A DNA stretch of 64,000 nucleotides from an uncultured Pseudomonadales bacterium (GCA_943789485.1 CALSUH010000013.1:124824-188823), one strand, 5' to 3'; counted from the first letter of the stretch, positions 34,597-43,882 are shown. Made by a program: numbers and translations. The notes: generated by a model not told the origin, from the sequence alone.

Positions 34597-35139
34597 ATGC
34601 AAGACTTAAAAGAACGCAGTTTCAACGAATGGCTCGTTATCGAGAGCCAACGAGGAGAGAAGAATGCGTTCACTACATTAATTAAGAACTGGGAACAGCG
34701 CTATTTTTTGTACGCCTTGAACCGACTGAAGAGTCCAGAGGCGGCGAAAGATGTTACACAGGAAAGCCTGATCTCCATAAGTAAGAGCCTACGCGAGCTA
34801 TCCGACCCAGCTAGCTATCCAAAGTGGAGCTTTCGCATAGTCGAGAGGCGCTGCGTAGACTGGCTACGCAAGACCGTACGCGCGCGCGAATTTATTGCAG
34901 CGCAGGAAGAACTGCCAGAGGTTCCAGTTCGCGACGACATCGAAGACAAGCTAAGCGTCGAACAACTGCTGTCGAAGATGGATTCCAGACTGGCTACGAT
35001 TCTTAGACTCTACTACCTAGAAGCATTAACGATTCAGGAAATAGCCGAAGTCAGCAACGTGCCTAGCGGCACAGTGAAGTCCCGACTTTTTTACGCACGC
35101 AAGATGATGAAAAAATTATTGGAGAACGATCATGAGTGA
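34597..35139 (+). CDS. ECF-type RNA polymerase sigma factor
   Basis: A 180-residue sigma70-family protein. Region 2 spans residues about 20-90 (YFLYALNRLKSPEAAKDVTQ, SFRIVERRCVDWLRKTV) and region 4 about 120-175 (ATILRLYYLEALTIQEIAEV, PSGTVKSRLFYARKMMKKLL). No region 3 and no extra domain. It overlaps the next gene by 8 bp, which encodes a small two-TM protein in the place usually taken by an anti-sigma factor. Target promoters cannot be read from the sequence. Confidence 0.88.
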   Translation: MQDLKERSFNEWLVIESQRGEKNAFTTLIKNWEQRYFLYALNRLKSPEAAKDVTQESLISISKSLRELSDPASYPKWSFRIVERRCVDWLRKTVRAREFIAAQEELPEVPVRDDIEDKLSVEQLLSKMDSRLATILRLYYLEALTIQEIAEVSNVPSGTVKSRLFYARKMMKKLLENDHE

Positions 35140-35509
35140 TATTGACGAGCAGATCCGCAACGCCCTAACAGAAGAAGATCAGAAAGCGATCAACGAAATC
35201 AGCAATACTGCCGGTCTATTCGAGTTAATTGGCCTTACCTTTAAGGGGAGACAAGCCTGGTTAAACTACTGCATGTATTTTTTAGGCCTGGTTGTAACCG
35301 CAGCCTTTGTATACTTTATCATCCAGTATCTGGGAACTACCGATATCAAATCCAGCCTCAATTGGGCTCTTTTAATGATTGGCTGCGGCTTCACTTACAC
35401 CATATTAGAAATTGTAGGTTGGCAACAAATCCAAAAGGCCGAATTAATACGTGAAATTAAACGACTCGAGATGCGCATCATGTTGGCTTCGGAGAAGAAT
35501 CAGCGGTAG
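35132..35509 (+). CDS. Two-TM protein next to the ECF sigma factor (DUF6768-like)
   Basis: A 125-residue protein beginning MSDIDEQIRNALTEEDQKAI, with two membrane helices (about 46-68 and 76-98) and a charged C-terminal helix (EIKRLEMRIMLASEKNQ). The layout and the opening resemble DUF6768 proteins found beside ECF sigma factors. The 8 bp overlap with the sigma gene indicates coupled translation. An anti-sigma role is plausible from position, but no zinc-binding anti-sigma motif is present. Confidence 0.7.
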   Translation: MSDIDEQIRNALTEEDQKAINEISNTAGLFELIGLTFKGRQAWLNYCMYFLGLVVTAAFVYFIIQYLGTTDIKSSLNWALLMIGCGFTYTILEIVGWQQIQKAELIREIKRLEMRIMLASEKNQR

Positions 35510-35627
35510 AATTTCAGACAAGTGATTACTTATTCTCCTTAGCATGGAAGTGTGAGGCCATTAAGGTTTTCCTACGATCAACTGCTGCCGCTCGTGATAA
35601 TAGTACGCTCAAAATACAAACTAACTG

Positions 35628-36605
35628 ATGAAGTCATCCATGGCCCTCTTGAGTTTTGTCATTTATATCCCACTGCAGATCGCATTCATCCCTCTAGCTA
35701 TTCTGGGTTTTCTACTGGTTGGCTATAAGCAGATAATCGTTAGTAAAAGACTGGGCGTTTCACAAACTGCTATCGAAATTCTCAATGGACGCTGGACTAT
35801 GCACGCTTTTGGAATACGTGGCGACGATTCTTGCGTCAAACTCGCCGCTGCACTACCGAATACGTCTGTGTTCGGGCTCTGGCTCGCCTTGTTTCCTCTT
35901 TGGCTAAAATTCAAAATATCAGGACAACTCTTCTTATATCCACGAATTCCAGATGTAGGCACCGAGGGTATCGCCGATTTTGTTGTTGCACGTACTCTGT
36001 ATTTTGATCAGGTCATCGGGCGGCTTATTGGCGAGATGGAGCAATTCGTAGTGATGGGCGCAGGTTATGACACGCGAGCGTATGGAGGCTTTCTGAGGGA
36101 AGGAGTAGCTTTCTTCGAGCTAGACCAAACCATCGTGCAACAGCATAAGCGAGAGGCACTTAGCGATGCTGGGATTAACAGCGAGCACGTACGCTTTGTG
36201 TCTGTCGATTTTAGTAAGGAAGATGCGTTCGATAGATTGATCGAGGCTGACTTTGATCGATCTAAGAAAACTCTCTTTCTCTGGGAAGGTGTCACACTCT
36301 ATTTGTCAGAGTCCAAGGTACGCAAAACAATACAAGACGTGCGCGATCATGCACCCGCCGGTAGCATCCTACTTGCCGATATCTACGCCGATCGTTTCAT
36401 TAATCTTTACAAAGGATCCGCCGCAAAGAAAACGCTAGACTACACCAACGAGGGCCTTGGCTTCAGCTTATCATTTGCCACTGATTACGAGCAGACCCTG
36501 CAGGAATTTATCAAACCCGAATCGATGACTGTAGGAGAGACTTACTTTTTAGGCAGCACAGACGAGAAAGGGCCCTTCATGGTTGTGGCCGAATTGAAGT
36601 GCTAG
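35628..36605 (+). CDS. Membrane-anchored leucine-carboxyl-methyltransferase-family protein
   Basis: A 325-residue protein. An N-terminal membrane helix (about 6-32, FVIYIPLQIAFIPLAILGFL) precedes a class I methyltransferase of the LCMT/TIGR00027 type: QFVVMGAGYDTRAYG is the SAM-binding loop, FFELDQTIVQQHKREAL the acidic motif II and TLFLWEGVTLYLSESKVRKT the post-II motif. Relatives methylate carboxyl or hydroxyl groups of small molecules or proteins. It lies 118 bp after the sigma/DUF6768 pair on the same strand and may belong to that regulon. Confidence 0.82.
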   Translation: MKSSMALLSFVIYIPLQIAFIPLAILGFLLVGYKQIIVSKRLGVSQTAIEILNGRWTMHAFGIRGDDSCVKLAAALPNTSVFGLWLALFPLWLKFKISGQLFLYPRIPDVGTEGIADFVVARTLYFDQVIGRLIGEMEQFVVMGAGYDTRAYGGFLREGVAFFELDQTIVQQHKREALSDAGINSEHVRFVSVDFSKEDAFDRLIEADFDRSKKTLFLWEGVTLYLSESKVRKTIQDVRDHAPAGSILLADIYADRFINLYKGSAAKKTLDYTNEGLGFSLSFATDYEQTLQEFIKPESMTVGETYFLGSTDEKGPFMVVAELKC

Positions 36606-36985
36606 AGAGTTTCGCCAAACTGACGGTAATATCTGCGCTAGCCCTAAACCCTTGTCTTGCAATAAGCTGAAAAGGCCGCTGCTAAACCCCTCTCAAATCA
36701 CCTGTAGTCAGAATAGGCGACGCATAGATCTCTTCAACGTCCATGAGTACCGCGACTCTTGCATGGAAGCAATGAGTTGATGCTGCTCCCCGCGCTCAAG
36801 CTTACGGTACTCCCTGAGAAACTCGGTCTGCAGTGGCTAAGGTGCCAGCTCGACCATCTGTCTTCCTTTCTAGGTTAGCTGCACTTCCGAATGGACACTG
36901 GCAAGAATCGCTAAAAAAGCACAGCGACTAAGATAACAACACACTGATAAACAATAATTCTAAGCCGTGTTGATGGCTCTACCAG
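36606..36985. other. Intergenic region, possible traces of a lost gene
   Basis: About 380 bases. On the minus strand two protein-like pieces can be read in different frames (PLQTEFLREYRKLERGEQHQ and RVAVLMDVEEIYASPIL), separated by stops. They could be remains of one gene, but no family is recognised. No promoter or repeat is evident. Confidence 0.3.
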
Positions 36986-39391
36986 CTAGTAGAGCTTGTT
37001 TATCGGCGAGGGACCAAACGACTTCCAGGTACCCTGATGTCTCGAACCACTGCCCTCGCCTCTCGACCAATCACAGACCCCACCCGGAAATACGTTCAAT
37101 AACTGCTGGTATTCTTCAGTCGTAAAGGAAATAGCATAGTCGGCCAGATCGATACGCTTTAACTGACAGCTCACAATATCGTTCGCCAGCGGCGCACCCG
37201 CAACCTGCCTTGGTGTTTGATAGCTAGGGTACAGCTCACCGCAGCGCGATTCTGAATTGAACGCCAAGGGTTCTTCGACCAGTTCGGTAATCTCGCCCGT
37301 AGTATCCCAGCAGCTATCAGTCAGACTTGCAGGCTTATTGCGAACGACTCGAAATGCCGGATCGAACTCTAGAGTATCGGCTTGAATATTTCGAATCCAA
37401 TAGTCCATCTGACGAAATAGATTCCCCAGATCATCCTGCCCCTCGATAAAGTCCCACTGACCACCTACCTGCATCACGTGGTTGTCTGCATGGCCGTTCG
37501 CGTTAAGCAATCGCTGCCGCGTCGAGAACTGGTGCACGATCATGTGGATGTCGCCCCCCTCTCGATGATCGTTGTAGGTTCGGTAATCGATAACCGGTGT
37601 TACCGCTAATCCCGCCCCACCAAACAGGATTCTTCCTGACTCTATAGCACGTTTATTAGCTTGAGAATCCGCTTTATGCCGCTCTGGCACATGATTCATA
37701 TCACGATCAAAGCCACCGATGCCCTGATTTAAATCTAAAAACTGCTGCGCTGTGATGACGCTTTTATTCAATGCTAGCAGGCCATACTGCACGCCGACGT
37801 TGTCGAGTGGCCGCTGTGCTAGCTGCTGCGTCGTAGCAACAGGATTCGCGATGGTTCCATAGACATTTACCGTATGGTCATAGACAGTTGCACGGATTCC
37901 ACCAGGGTTTGCGCCTGAATACAGCTCATCCGTTAGTGCCGGAATGCTGATCTCACCGCCCTGCTCTTCCAATGGAGTTTCGATAGTATAAAGTGGGTCT
38001 AAACGCGCCGCGCCGCGACTCAGATTCGCGAGTGACTCCCAAACACCAAAGCCTGACACCGCGCGTTGTTGCTCCTGGGTAAATGTCTCCACATCCATCG
38101 TACTAAAATAGTTATGCAGTAAACGCGCGTCGGCGAGTGTAAAGATGGTGGCAGTGGTTACATCGGGAAAGCTAGAAGAGACGATTATGCCATCGAACAC
38201 GCCGGGGTAGTTGTCGGCGGTTTGATGCGATTGATAGGAGCCGCCCGAGGCACCGGTTGCAATCGTGTAGTCCGGCTCACCGTAATGTTCGATAAAACGT
38301 TCCTTCACCATGATATGAGTCTCGGAGGCTAGCAAATCATTGCAGTTCTGGCCGAACACATTCAACGTCGCCGAGGTCAGCGCATAACCCTGCTCAAAGA
38401 GGCCACGGCGCATTACACCGCCGGTCCTATCTCCTTGCTGATACCAACCGGCGCGACAACCGCCACCATGGGTATACACCAACTTGTCATTCCAATAAGG
38501 ACTGCGGTTCCATGGGTCTAGTGAACGCGAGCCATTTAGCGGATTATGCAGCATGGCTATTTCGTAAACTGCCCGATTCACCGTACCCGTTTCGACTCGC
38601 ACGATATAAGGCTGATCGATCTGATCTATGACGGTAATTAGCCCCATGTCCTCAGGCAGTTCGGTTTCAGCCGCTAGGAGCAAGGGTTTGAACACCTCAT
38701 CCACAATTGACCAATAAACATAGTCAATACGAGTCGGAATCGTACAGTTTGCATCTAGCGAACTGCCTAGCGTATCACCTGCTATTGTCACGAATTGTTC
38801 GGTCTGACAAACGTAGGGCTGCTCGTGAGGCCCCGAGATAATAGGTCCGACCGAGGGATAGTTAGTTAGCGTAAGCGACTCGCTCAACTGCTGAGGGCTA
38901 TGCTCAACTAACAAAGCGCTGTCCCCGAGGGGCAAGTCAGTCAGTAGGGCTTGTAACGTTGTTGCTGCGGTCTGCGTGAAACGGTCACTAATATCACTGC
39001 CATTGAGGCTTATAGTTAGCTGTGTTCGGTTGAAGGATGGAGCAAATGCGACCTCCACTAACACATCGCCTCCAGTGACTAACCAGGATTGGGTAGATAC
39101 AGCACGCAGCTGAATTCCACTCTTGTTGCTCTGTGTAGAACCTCCCGAGTCACTACTACCTGAAGTGGCGATAGGTTCTTCCGTTGAACAAGACAGCAAT
39201 ACACCGCTTAGAACCAAACACAGCAGCGTCCTAAGGCGCGTAGTAATTGAGCACAATTGCTTAGCAGGCACAGACACAGACACAGACACAAGACGGACCG
39301 GGAGATTGGCTAGAAGAGTAGAGAGAGACATCAGCGCGTTCCAAAAAAGTATTGCTTTATTCTGGCGAGCATTGCGGTCAATGTAAAGCAA
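36986..39391 (-). CDS. DUF6351 lipoprotein with alpha/beta-hydrolase-like nucleophile elbow
   Basis: A large (up to 801 residues) exported protein. The lipoprotein signal RTLLCLVLSGVLLSC has the lipid Cys at residue 68. Upstream the frame runs through a hexanucleotide repeat, so the real start may be ATG at 39331 or one of the GTG/TTG codons nearer the signal. The body matches DUF6351: an N-terminal beta domain (about 90-180), LVYTHGGGCRAGWYQQGDR, and YTIATGASGGSYQSHQTADN, a Gly-x-Ser-x-Gly elbow, with DYRTYNDHREGGDIHM later. The pattern resembles 3-hydroxybutyrate-oligomer hydrolases and tannase-like esterases, so an exported esterase is likely but unproven. Single gene. Confidence 0.75.
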   Translation of the reverse strand: MLYIDRNARQNKAILFWNALMSLSTLLANLPVRLVSVSVSVPAKQLCSITTRLRTLLCLVLSGVLLSCSTEEPIATSGSSDSGGSTQSNKSGIQLRAVSTQSWLVTGGDVLVEVAFAPSFNRTQLTISLNGSDISDRFTQTAATTLQALLTDLPLGDSALLVEHSPQQLSESLTLTNYPSVGPIISGPHEQPYVCQTEQFVTIAGDTLGSSLDANCTIPTRIDYVYWSIVDEVFKPLLLAAETELPEDMGLITVIDQIDQPYIVRVETGTVNRAVYEIAMLHNPLNGSRSLDPWNRSPYWNDKLVYTHGGGCRAGWYQQGDRTGGVMRRGLFEQGYALTSATLNVFGQNCNDLLASETHIMVKERFIEHYGEPDYTIATGASGGSYQSHQTADNYPGVFDGIIVSSSFPDVTTATIFTLADARLLHNYFSTMDVETFTQEQQRAVSGFGVWESLANLSRGAARLDPLYTIETPLEEQGGEISIPALTDELYSGANPGGIRATVYDHTVNVYGTIANPVATTQQLAQRPLDNVGVQYGLLALNKSVITAQQFLDLNQGIGGFDRDMNHVPERHKADSQANKRAIESGRILFGGAGLAVTPVIDYRTYNDHREGGDIHMIVHQFSTRQRLLNANGHADNHVMQVGGQWDFIEGQDDLGNLFRQMDYWIRNIQADTLEFDPAFRVVRNKPASLTDSCWDTTGEITELVEEPLAFNSESRCGELYPSYQTPRQVAGAPLANDIVSCQLKRIDLADYAISFTTEEYQQLLNVFPGGVCDWSRGEGSGSRHQGTWKSFGPSPINKLY
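39269..39290. repeat. Short hexanucleotide tandem repeat (CACAGA)
   Basis: About 3.7 copies of CACAGA inside the N-terminal coding region of the DUF6351 gene, encoding Val-Ser repeats on the minus strand. Changes of whole units would keep the frame. It lies before the lipoprotein signal and may belong to the untranslated leader if a later start is used. Confidence 0.6.
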
Positions 39392-39502
39392 TCGCGTCCT
39401 TGCAATGAAGCATACTAAATCTACTAAAAGCAGTGTTAGAATTGACCCTCGACGAACTAAGGCATCAGTCGAAAAAGTGCGGAAAATTTACGGATATGGA
39501 AT

Positions 39503-39949
39503 ATGGATGATACGAATTCGATTAAGATAGTTGAAGTGGAAAAAGACGGCAAAGTAATACAAGTTGCCCTCGATAAGAAATGCTCTAAATGTACGAAGTC
39601 TATTTGTTGTAACTCGATTAATCAGAAGATCCCTGCTCCGAAAACCAAGGAAGATTTTGACCACCTGCTCTGGCAGGTTTCCCATGAAGGCATCAATATT
39701 TTTAAAGACGCCGATGGCTGGTTTCTGCACATTGAGACCAACTGTAGCCACCTGTTACCACATGGTGTTTGCGGCATTTATGAAACTCGCCCCTGGGTAT
39801 GCCGCGAATATGACAACGACTTTTGCGAATTCGACGAATCCATCAAGCAAGCGAGCGAATTATTCTTCTCCACGCACAAGAAGCTAGAGAAATACTGCCG
39901 CAAACGATTTAAAAAATGGGATAAGCGTTTCAAGATTTATGAAAGCTAA
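39503..39949 (+). CDS. YkgJ-family cysteine cluster protein
   Basis: A 148-residue cytoplasmic protein of the YkgJ (CxxCxxxCC) family. Cysteines C27, C30, C35 and C36 lie in KKCSKCTKSICC, and the second cluster in NCSHLLPHGVCGIYETRPWV followed by CREYDNDFC. The eight or so Cys probably bind a zinc ion or an Fe-S cluster. No enzymatic role is established for the family. It overlaps the next gene by 11 bp. Confidence 0.85.
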   Translation: MDDTNSIKIVEVEKDGKVIQVALDKKCSKCTKSICCNSINQKIPAPKTKEDFDHLLWQVSHEGINIFKDADGWFLHIETNCSHLLPHGVCGIYETRPWVCREYDNDFCEFDESIKQASELFFSTHKKLEKYCRKRFKKWDKRFKIYES

Positions 39950-40613
39950 GTTAACAAGCCATCTACTGCCCGCGCGAACATCTCTGTTCGCGTTGGCAGT
40001 AGTTTGCTCTGCACTACCCTCATTTTCTTCCGCACAGATAAGTGACTTCCAGAAAAATATCGACTCCAGTAACGAGGCCTTGATCGCCCTGGATGTAAAG
40101 GCGAGCGACTGTCTCACCGCGATGGATTCCGACGAGAACTCTCAGGCCGCTTGCGATGATTTTATCCAAGCGGTAGACGGCGAGTTGCTGGCGAACTACC
40201 TTAAACAGTGCCGCATCCTGAAGCACTGGAGAGACGAGTACGTCAATCAGACCGTGGCAGAAAATCTGAATTCCGACACCGTGAATAACGAAGAGATGCT
40301 AAGACGATTAGTCTCTATCGAATTCACCTGCGGCGAAAATACGCTGCGCAGCAGAACCCAATTTGTGTTTAACGCCTTCAATCGACTTAGAGGCGAGTCC
40401 GCAGCCAATGCAATTGGAGCGAACACGACATTTATTAGTCGGAGAATTTCGAATACTCGATTTAATGCATTAGAAAATGGTGAACGGCAGCGCCTACAAA
40501 ATGCGCTACAGAATCAGCAAAACAGAAGTCTACGAGACAGCGAGCGGCAGTTTAACGATTTGGAAAATGAGCTGATCCGCCAACAGATTCAAAATTCGAA
40601 TCTGCCAGACTAG
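39939..40613 (+). CDS. Exported helical protein of unknown function
   Basis: A 224-residue protein with signal peptide (SLFALAVVCSALPSFSSA|Q). The mature part is helical, with four Cys (positions about 58, 71, 90 and 130) that could form two disulfides, and a Gln/Asn/Arg-rich C-terminal coiled coil (RLQNALQNQQNRSLRDSERQ). No family recognised. It is coupled to the YkgJ gene by an 11 bp overlap and ends 29 bp from a convergent gene. Confidence 0.65.
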   Translation: MKAKLTSHLLPARTSLFALAVVCSALPSFSSAQISDFQKNIDSSNEALIALDVKASDCLTAMDSDENSQAACDDFIQAVDGELLANYLKQCRILKHWRDEYVNQTVAENLNSDTVNNEEMLRRLVSIEFTCGENTLRSRTQFVFNAFNRLRGESAANAIGANTTFISRRISNTRFNALENGERQRLQNALQNQQNRSLRDSERQFNDLENELIRQQIQNSNLPD

Positions 40614-40642
40614 ACCTTCAAGCTACAGCAGCTAAACCCGTC

Positions 40643-41824
40643 TCAATAAAGAACGAGGAAGTCTCCGCTTGGTAAGACTGTCGCGGCGGGGAAGCTGAAC
40701 TTAGGGATGGACACCTCTTCGGTAAATCCTGCATTCTTGTCTGAGCCGTCGTCCGCGAATAAATGCATATTTAGCCTGCCGCCTCGGGTCTGGCTAATGG
40801 CCTCGCCCCAAACGATCAAGCGATCTCCCTGGTTATTGATAGCCACAGCTGGGTTCTTCTGACGGGTTTTGATGAAGGGTTCAGCCACAGGCATCGCATC
40901 GCTACCCGTGCCCAGCTGCAATTGGTTGATGCGACCTTCGGTCTCGAAAACTAACCATTGCTTGGCAGCGGCATCGACGGTGATGTCATTGGTGCTCAGA
41001 GGACAGGCAGAGAGTTCCCATTCCTGCAACTTAGATAGCTCAGCGTACTGGCCCTGCTGAATAGCCTTGTCGGCAAATTGCACAGTCAGCGCCTGCATGT
41101 GCCTTCCCACACCGTCAATAGCAGAACGGTAGGCGATGGCTAGCTCATTCTTATCACCAAAATTTGTAGCTAGGGAACAACAGGCACAGGCACCGAGCTC
41201 CTTACTCCCCATCTGCAACTCATCACCAAACGTCGCACCAAAATCATTGGAGATGCGCCCATAGACGGTACGCTCGTATTCACGGCTCAGGGCGCCCGCA
41301 CCCCAAACAATAGCAACCTGTGACCCTAGCGCCGCAATATCGGCTCCAGCATCGAGGCCCTCACCGAATACGTCTACGACCGCTTGCTGCGCCTGGAACT
41401 GCGACCGCGCGATATTCGAGCGCGTGTAAAAGTATTGATTATCCCGCGGCAGATACCACACCACATGGACTCGACCCTCACCCCCGACTGCTATGGAGGC
41501 CCTTGCTATAGCAAAGGTCCGAATATCAAAGGCGTTGCTGGATACTTTAACGGGCAGACCAAAGCGCTCCTGCTCCGGCAGATACTGGCGATAATAGAGG
41601 TTCCCCTCCCGCGCGCTGGGGGCGGAGAGGCGTTTCTTAAAATAAAGAAGATGGATATTACCGCTATCATCGACGGTTAATCGCGGTTGTACACCACCGT
41701 CTGGTGTTTCCTGGATACGAATTTCCGCTATCGCGGCACTACCTAGAAGCAGCGCAAGAAAAAGGCAAAGCATCTGTCCAGCCGCTGATGATGCGGCGTT
41801 TGTCGCTCTAGTGAATTTGTTCAT
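40643..41824 (-). CDS. Exported sialidase-like beta-propeller protein
   Basis: A 393-residue protein with signal peptide (MLCLFLALLLGSAAIA|E). Repeated segments such as PRLTVDDSGNIHLLYFKK, ASIAVGGEGRVHVVWYLP and NPAVAINNQGDRLIVWGEA are Asp-box-like blades of a six-bladed propeller. GACACCSLAT holds a Cys cluster that could bind metal or form disulfides. The frame is open 70 codons upstream of the ATG at 41824, but that part lacks signal character and would run under the divergent cytochrome gene. Function unknown; the divergent cytochrome/HupE operon may be functionally linked. Confidence 0.7.
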   Translation of the reverse strand: MNKFTRATNAASSAAGQMLCLFLALLLGSAAIAEIRIQETPDGGVQPRLTVDDSGNIHLLYFKKRLSAPSAREGNLYYRQYLPEQERFGLPVKVSSNAFDIRTFAIARASIAVGGEGRVHVVWYLPRDNQYFYTRSNIARSQFQAQQAVVDVFGEGLDAGADIAALGSQVAIVWGAGALSREYERTVYGRISNDFGATFGDELQMGSKELGACACCSLATNFGDKNELAIAYRSAIDGVGRHMQALTVQFADKAIQQGQYAELSKLQEWELSACPLSTNDITVDAAAKQWLVFETEGRINQLQLGTGSDAMPVAEPFIKTRQKNPAVAINNQGDRLIVWGEAISQTRGGRLNMHLFADDGSDKNAGFTEEVSIPKFSFPAATVLPSGDFLVLY

Positions 41825-42028
41825 AGCCCAGTAATCCAAAGGTTTAGGGGTTAATTTCATACGGTGTGAAGTAGAATAAAAGCCCAAATTAGTGCAAACT
41901 TTGCGCACCGTAATCTTCATTGCAGTGGTAAGCATCATAACAGCTATTTCCGGCGATATTGAATCCTGGCACCCTCTAAGCGAGTCGGGATAGCTGCTAA
42001 CTAAGGCGCTTCGGCGCAGGATTAAGAC

Positions 42029-42547
42029 ATGCAAAATTTGGCGAGTACACTTAGCAAAACCACTCTAATTCTCCTAGCAGGCAGCTTTTTAGCTGCCTGC
42101 TCTGCACCGGATGAAACTGAGACAGCCATGCAAGCTGGCGGACCCGCCTACAACACCAGTCTGGACGTGACACAGCTCATGAATCTAGTATTGGAACCCG
42201 CGTCGGATATCCTCTGGGATTCAGGCGGATGGGTTCTCGATGCGTCGGGCTATGAAGAACTTTACCCCACAACCGATGAAGGCTGGGCTTATGTGCGCGC
42301 TCAAGCGGCGATAGTAGTGGAAGCTGGCAATATGCTCGCACTGCCAGGCAGGGCAGAGGACAACGACGCTTGGCTGATCTATGCCGAGGGTCTAAGTGAG
42401 GCTGGCATTCTAGCAATGGAAGCAGCTGCGACTCAGAACGAAGACGACTTCTTTCAGGCCGGCGCGCAGCTGTATAGCGTTTGCACAGCCTGCCATCAGG
42501 CCTATAATCCCGACATCAACAATCGATTCGACGAAAGCGAAGACTAG
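42029..42547 (+). CDS. Lipoprotein c-type cytochrome
   Basis: A 172-residue lipoprotein (LILLAGSFLAAC|S) with a single heme motif CTACH close to the C-terminus (C152, C155, H156). A helical region without other motifs precedes it, as in cytochrome c-prime-like four-helix bundles, where the heme sits on the last helix. It probably carries electrons on the periplasmic side of a membrane. First gene of an operon with HupE and a transmembrane anchor protein. Confidence 0.85.
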   Translation: MQNLASTLSKTTLILLAGSFLAACSAPDETETAMQAGGPAYNTSLDVTQLMNLVLEPASDILWDSGGWVLDASGYEELYPTTDEGWAYVRAQAAIVVEAGNMLALPGRAEDNDAWLIYAEGLSEAGILAMEAAATQNEDDFFQAGAQLYSVCTACHQAYNPDINNRFDESED

Positions 42548-42553
42548 AATTCG

Positions 42554-43270
42554 ATGAGCGCTTCAACAATGAGAAGAGTCACCACACTAGGCATTCAGTT
42601 ACTTCTACTCAGTGCCTCTCTTTTCTCGTTAACGGCCTTCGGTCACACTATCGAAGGCGGCGACGCTAGTTTTGTCGAAGCGATCGATGGCCCAGCTATT
42701 GGCCCCTTCATTTACTTAGGCGCCAAACACATGGTTACCGGCTATGACCACCTTCTATTTCTGTTGGGTGTCATTTTTTTCCTGTATCGCCCCAAGCATG
42801 TCGTCCAATATGTCACCCTATTCGCCATCGGCCACAGCATCACATTGCTGCTAGGCGTTCTGGCCAACCTGCAGGTAAACGCCTATTTCATCGACGCGAT
42901 TATTGGGCTTTCGGTAGTGTACAAGGCCTTCGAGAATATAGATGGATTCAAACGGGTCTTTGGCTTCCAGCCAAATACTAAGGTAGCCGTATTCGTGTTT
43001 GGGCTTTTTCACGGCCTAGGACTTGCTACCAAGCTGCAGGAGTTTAATCTTTCCGAGAATGGCCTTGTTACCAATATAATTAGTTTTAACATTGGCGTTG
43101 AGATTGGACAGATTCTAGCCTTGTCGGCAGTGTTCCTAATACTGAGTGTGTGGAGAACAAGTTCCAGCTACCTGCGGCATTCGTTTATAACGAATACCGC
43201 ACTGATGACGGGTGGCTTCCTGCTTGCGGGATTTCAGATTAGCGCCTACTTGTTCCAACCTCCTTTCTAG
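42554..43270 (+). CDS. HupE/UreJ-family membrane protein
   Basis: A 238-residue protein with signal-like N-terminus (LLLLSASLFSLTAFG) and about six further membrane helices. The HupE/UreJ motifs are GYDHLLFLLGVIFFLY, FAIGHSITLLLGV and VFGLFHGLGLA, with conserved His and Asp that bind metal. Family members import Ni2+ or Co2+, or support other metalloproteins. Six bases separate it from the cytochrome gene. Confidence 0.85.
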   Translation: MSASTMRRVTTLGIQLLLLSASLFSLTAFGHTIEGGDASFVEAIDGPAIGPFIYLGAKHMVTGYDHLLFLLGVIFFLYRPKHVVQYVTLFAIGHSITLLLGVLANLQVNAYFIDAIIGLSVVYKAFENIDGFKRVFGFQPNTKVAVFVFGLFHGLGLATKLQEFNLSENGLVTNIISFNIGVEIGQILALSAVFLILSVWRTSSSYLRHSFITNTALMTGGFLLAGFQISAYLFQPPF

Positions 43271-43315
43271 ATTTACTAACTAATCAATTCATTCCAAAAA
43301 TAGTGGAGACCCATC

Positions 43316-43882
43316 GTGGCCGAGACAGATAGCAATTCGCCGCCCTCTTCGAAAAATATTCTACTAGCGTCCGCTATATCTTTTGTCATTGCGCTAACCG
43401 TGCTGTTCAGCTTTATTCTCCCTGCCGAATTTGGTTCAGACCCACTCGGCACTGGCGAGCTGTTTGGCTTAAATGTACTAGGCCTCGATGAAAACCCTTT
43501 TGAGGAGCAGCTCGAAGTCCATAAAACCGACTCCGTGGAATTTGTCCTGGGGCCTTTCGAATCGGTTGAGTATAAGTACTTGCTGGATATGGATGCATCG
43601 ATGCTATTCAGCTGGGTCGCCGATGGTGAGCTGTACTACGACATGCACGCCGAGCCTGCTGGCTTAGGTGAGGAATATGCGGAGAGCTTCGAGCAAGGCA
43701 TTGGTGAAAGTCGCATGGGTTCTTTTCATGCACCCTTCACCGGTATTCATGGCTGGTTCTGGGAAAACCGCGGTTCTAGCTCCATCACCATAAATCTCTA
43801 CTCTTCTGGCTTCTATGTGAACTCGACTGTATTCCGCGACGGCGGCAGCTACGAGCGAGAACTAGGGACGGTAATTGACTAA
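43316..43882 (+). CDS. Transmembrane anchor protein (HupE-associated)
   Basis: A 188-residue protein starting at GTG 43316 with GGAGA nine bases upstream. One membrane helix (NILLASAISFVIALTVLFSF) is followed by LPAEFGSDPLGTGELFGL and a periplasmic beta domain (EYKYLLDMDASMLFSWVADG, GIHGWFWENRGSSSITINL). This pattern is that of the transmembrane anchor proteins commonly encoded next to HupE/UreJ homologues in proteobacteria. Molecular role unknown; an accessory to the HupE carrier is likely. Confidence 0.75.
   Translation: MAETDSNSPPSSKNILLASAISFVIALTVLFSFILPAEFGSDPLGTGELFGLNVLGLDENPFEEQLEVHKTDSVEFVLGPFESVEYKYLLDMDASMLFSWVADGELYYDMHAEPAGLGEEYAESFEQGIGESRMGSFHAPFTGIHGWFWENRGSSSITINLYSSGFYVNSTVFRDGGSYERELGTVID

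Noticed and set aside
39269-39290. Hexanucleotide repeat considered as a CRISPR or mobile-element trace
   Set aside because: Units are only 6 bp and lie within a coding frame; no spacers, terminal repeats or transposase are present.
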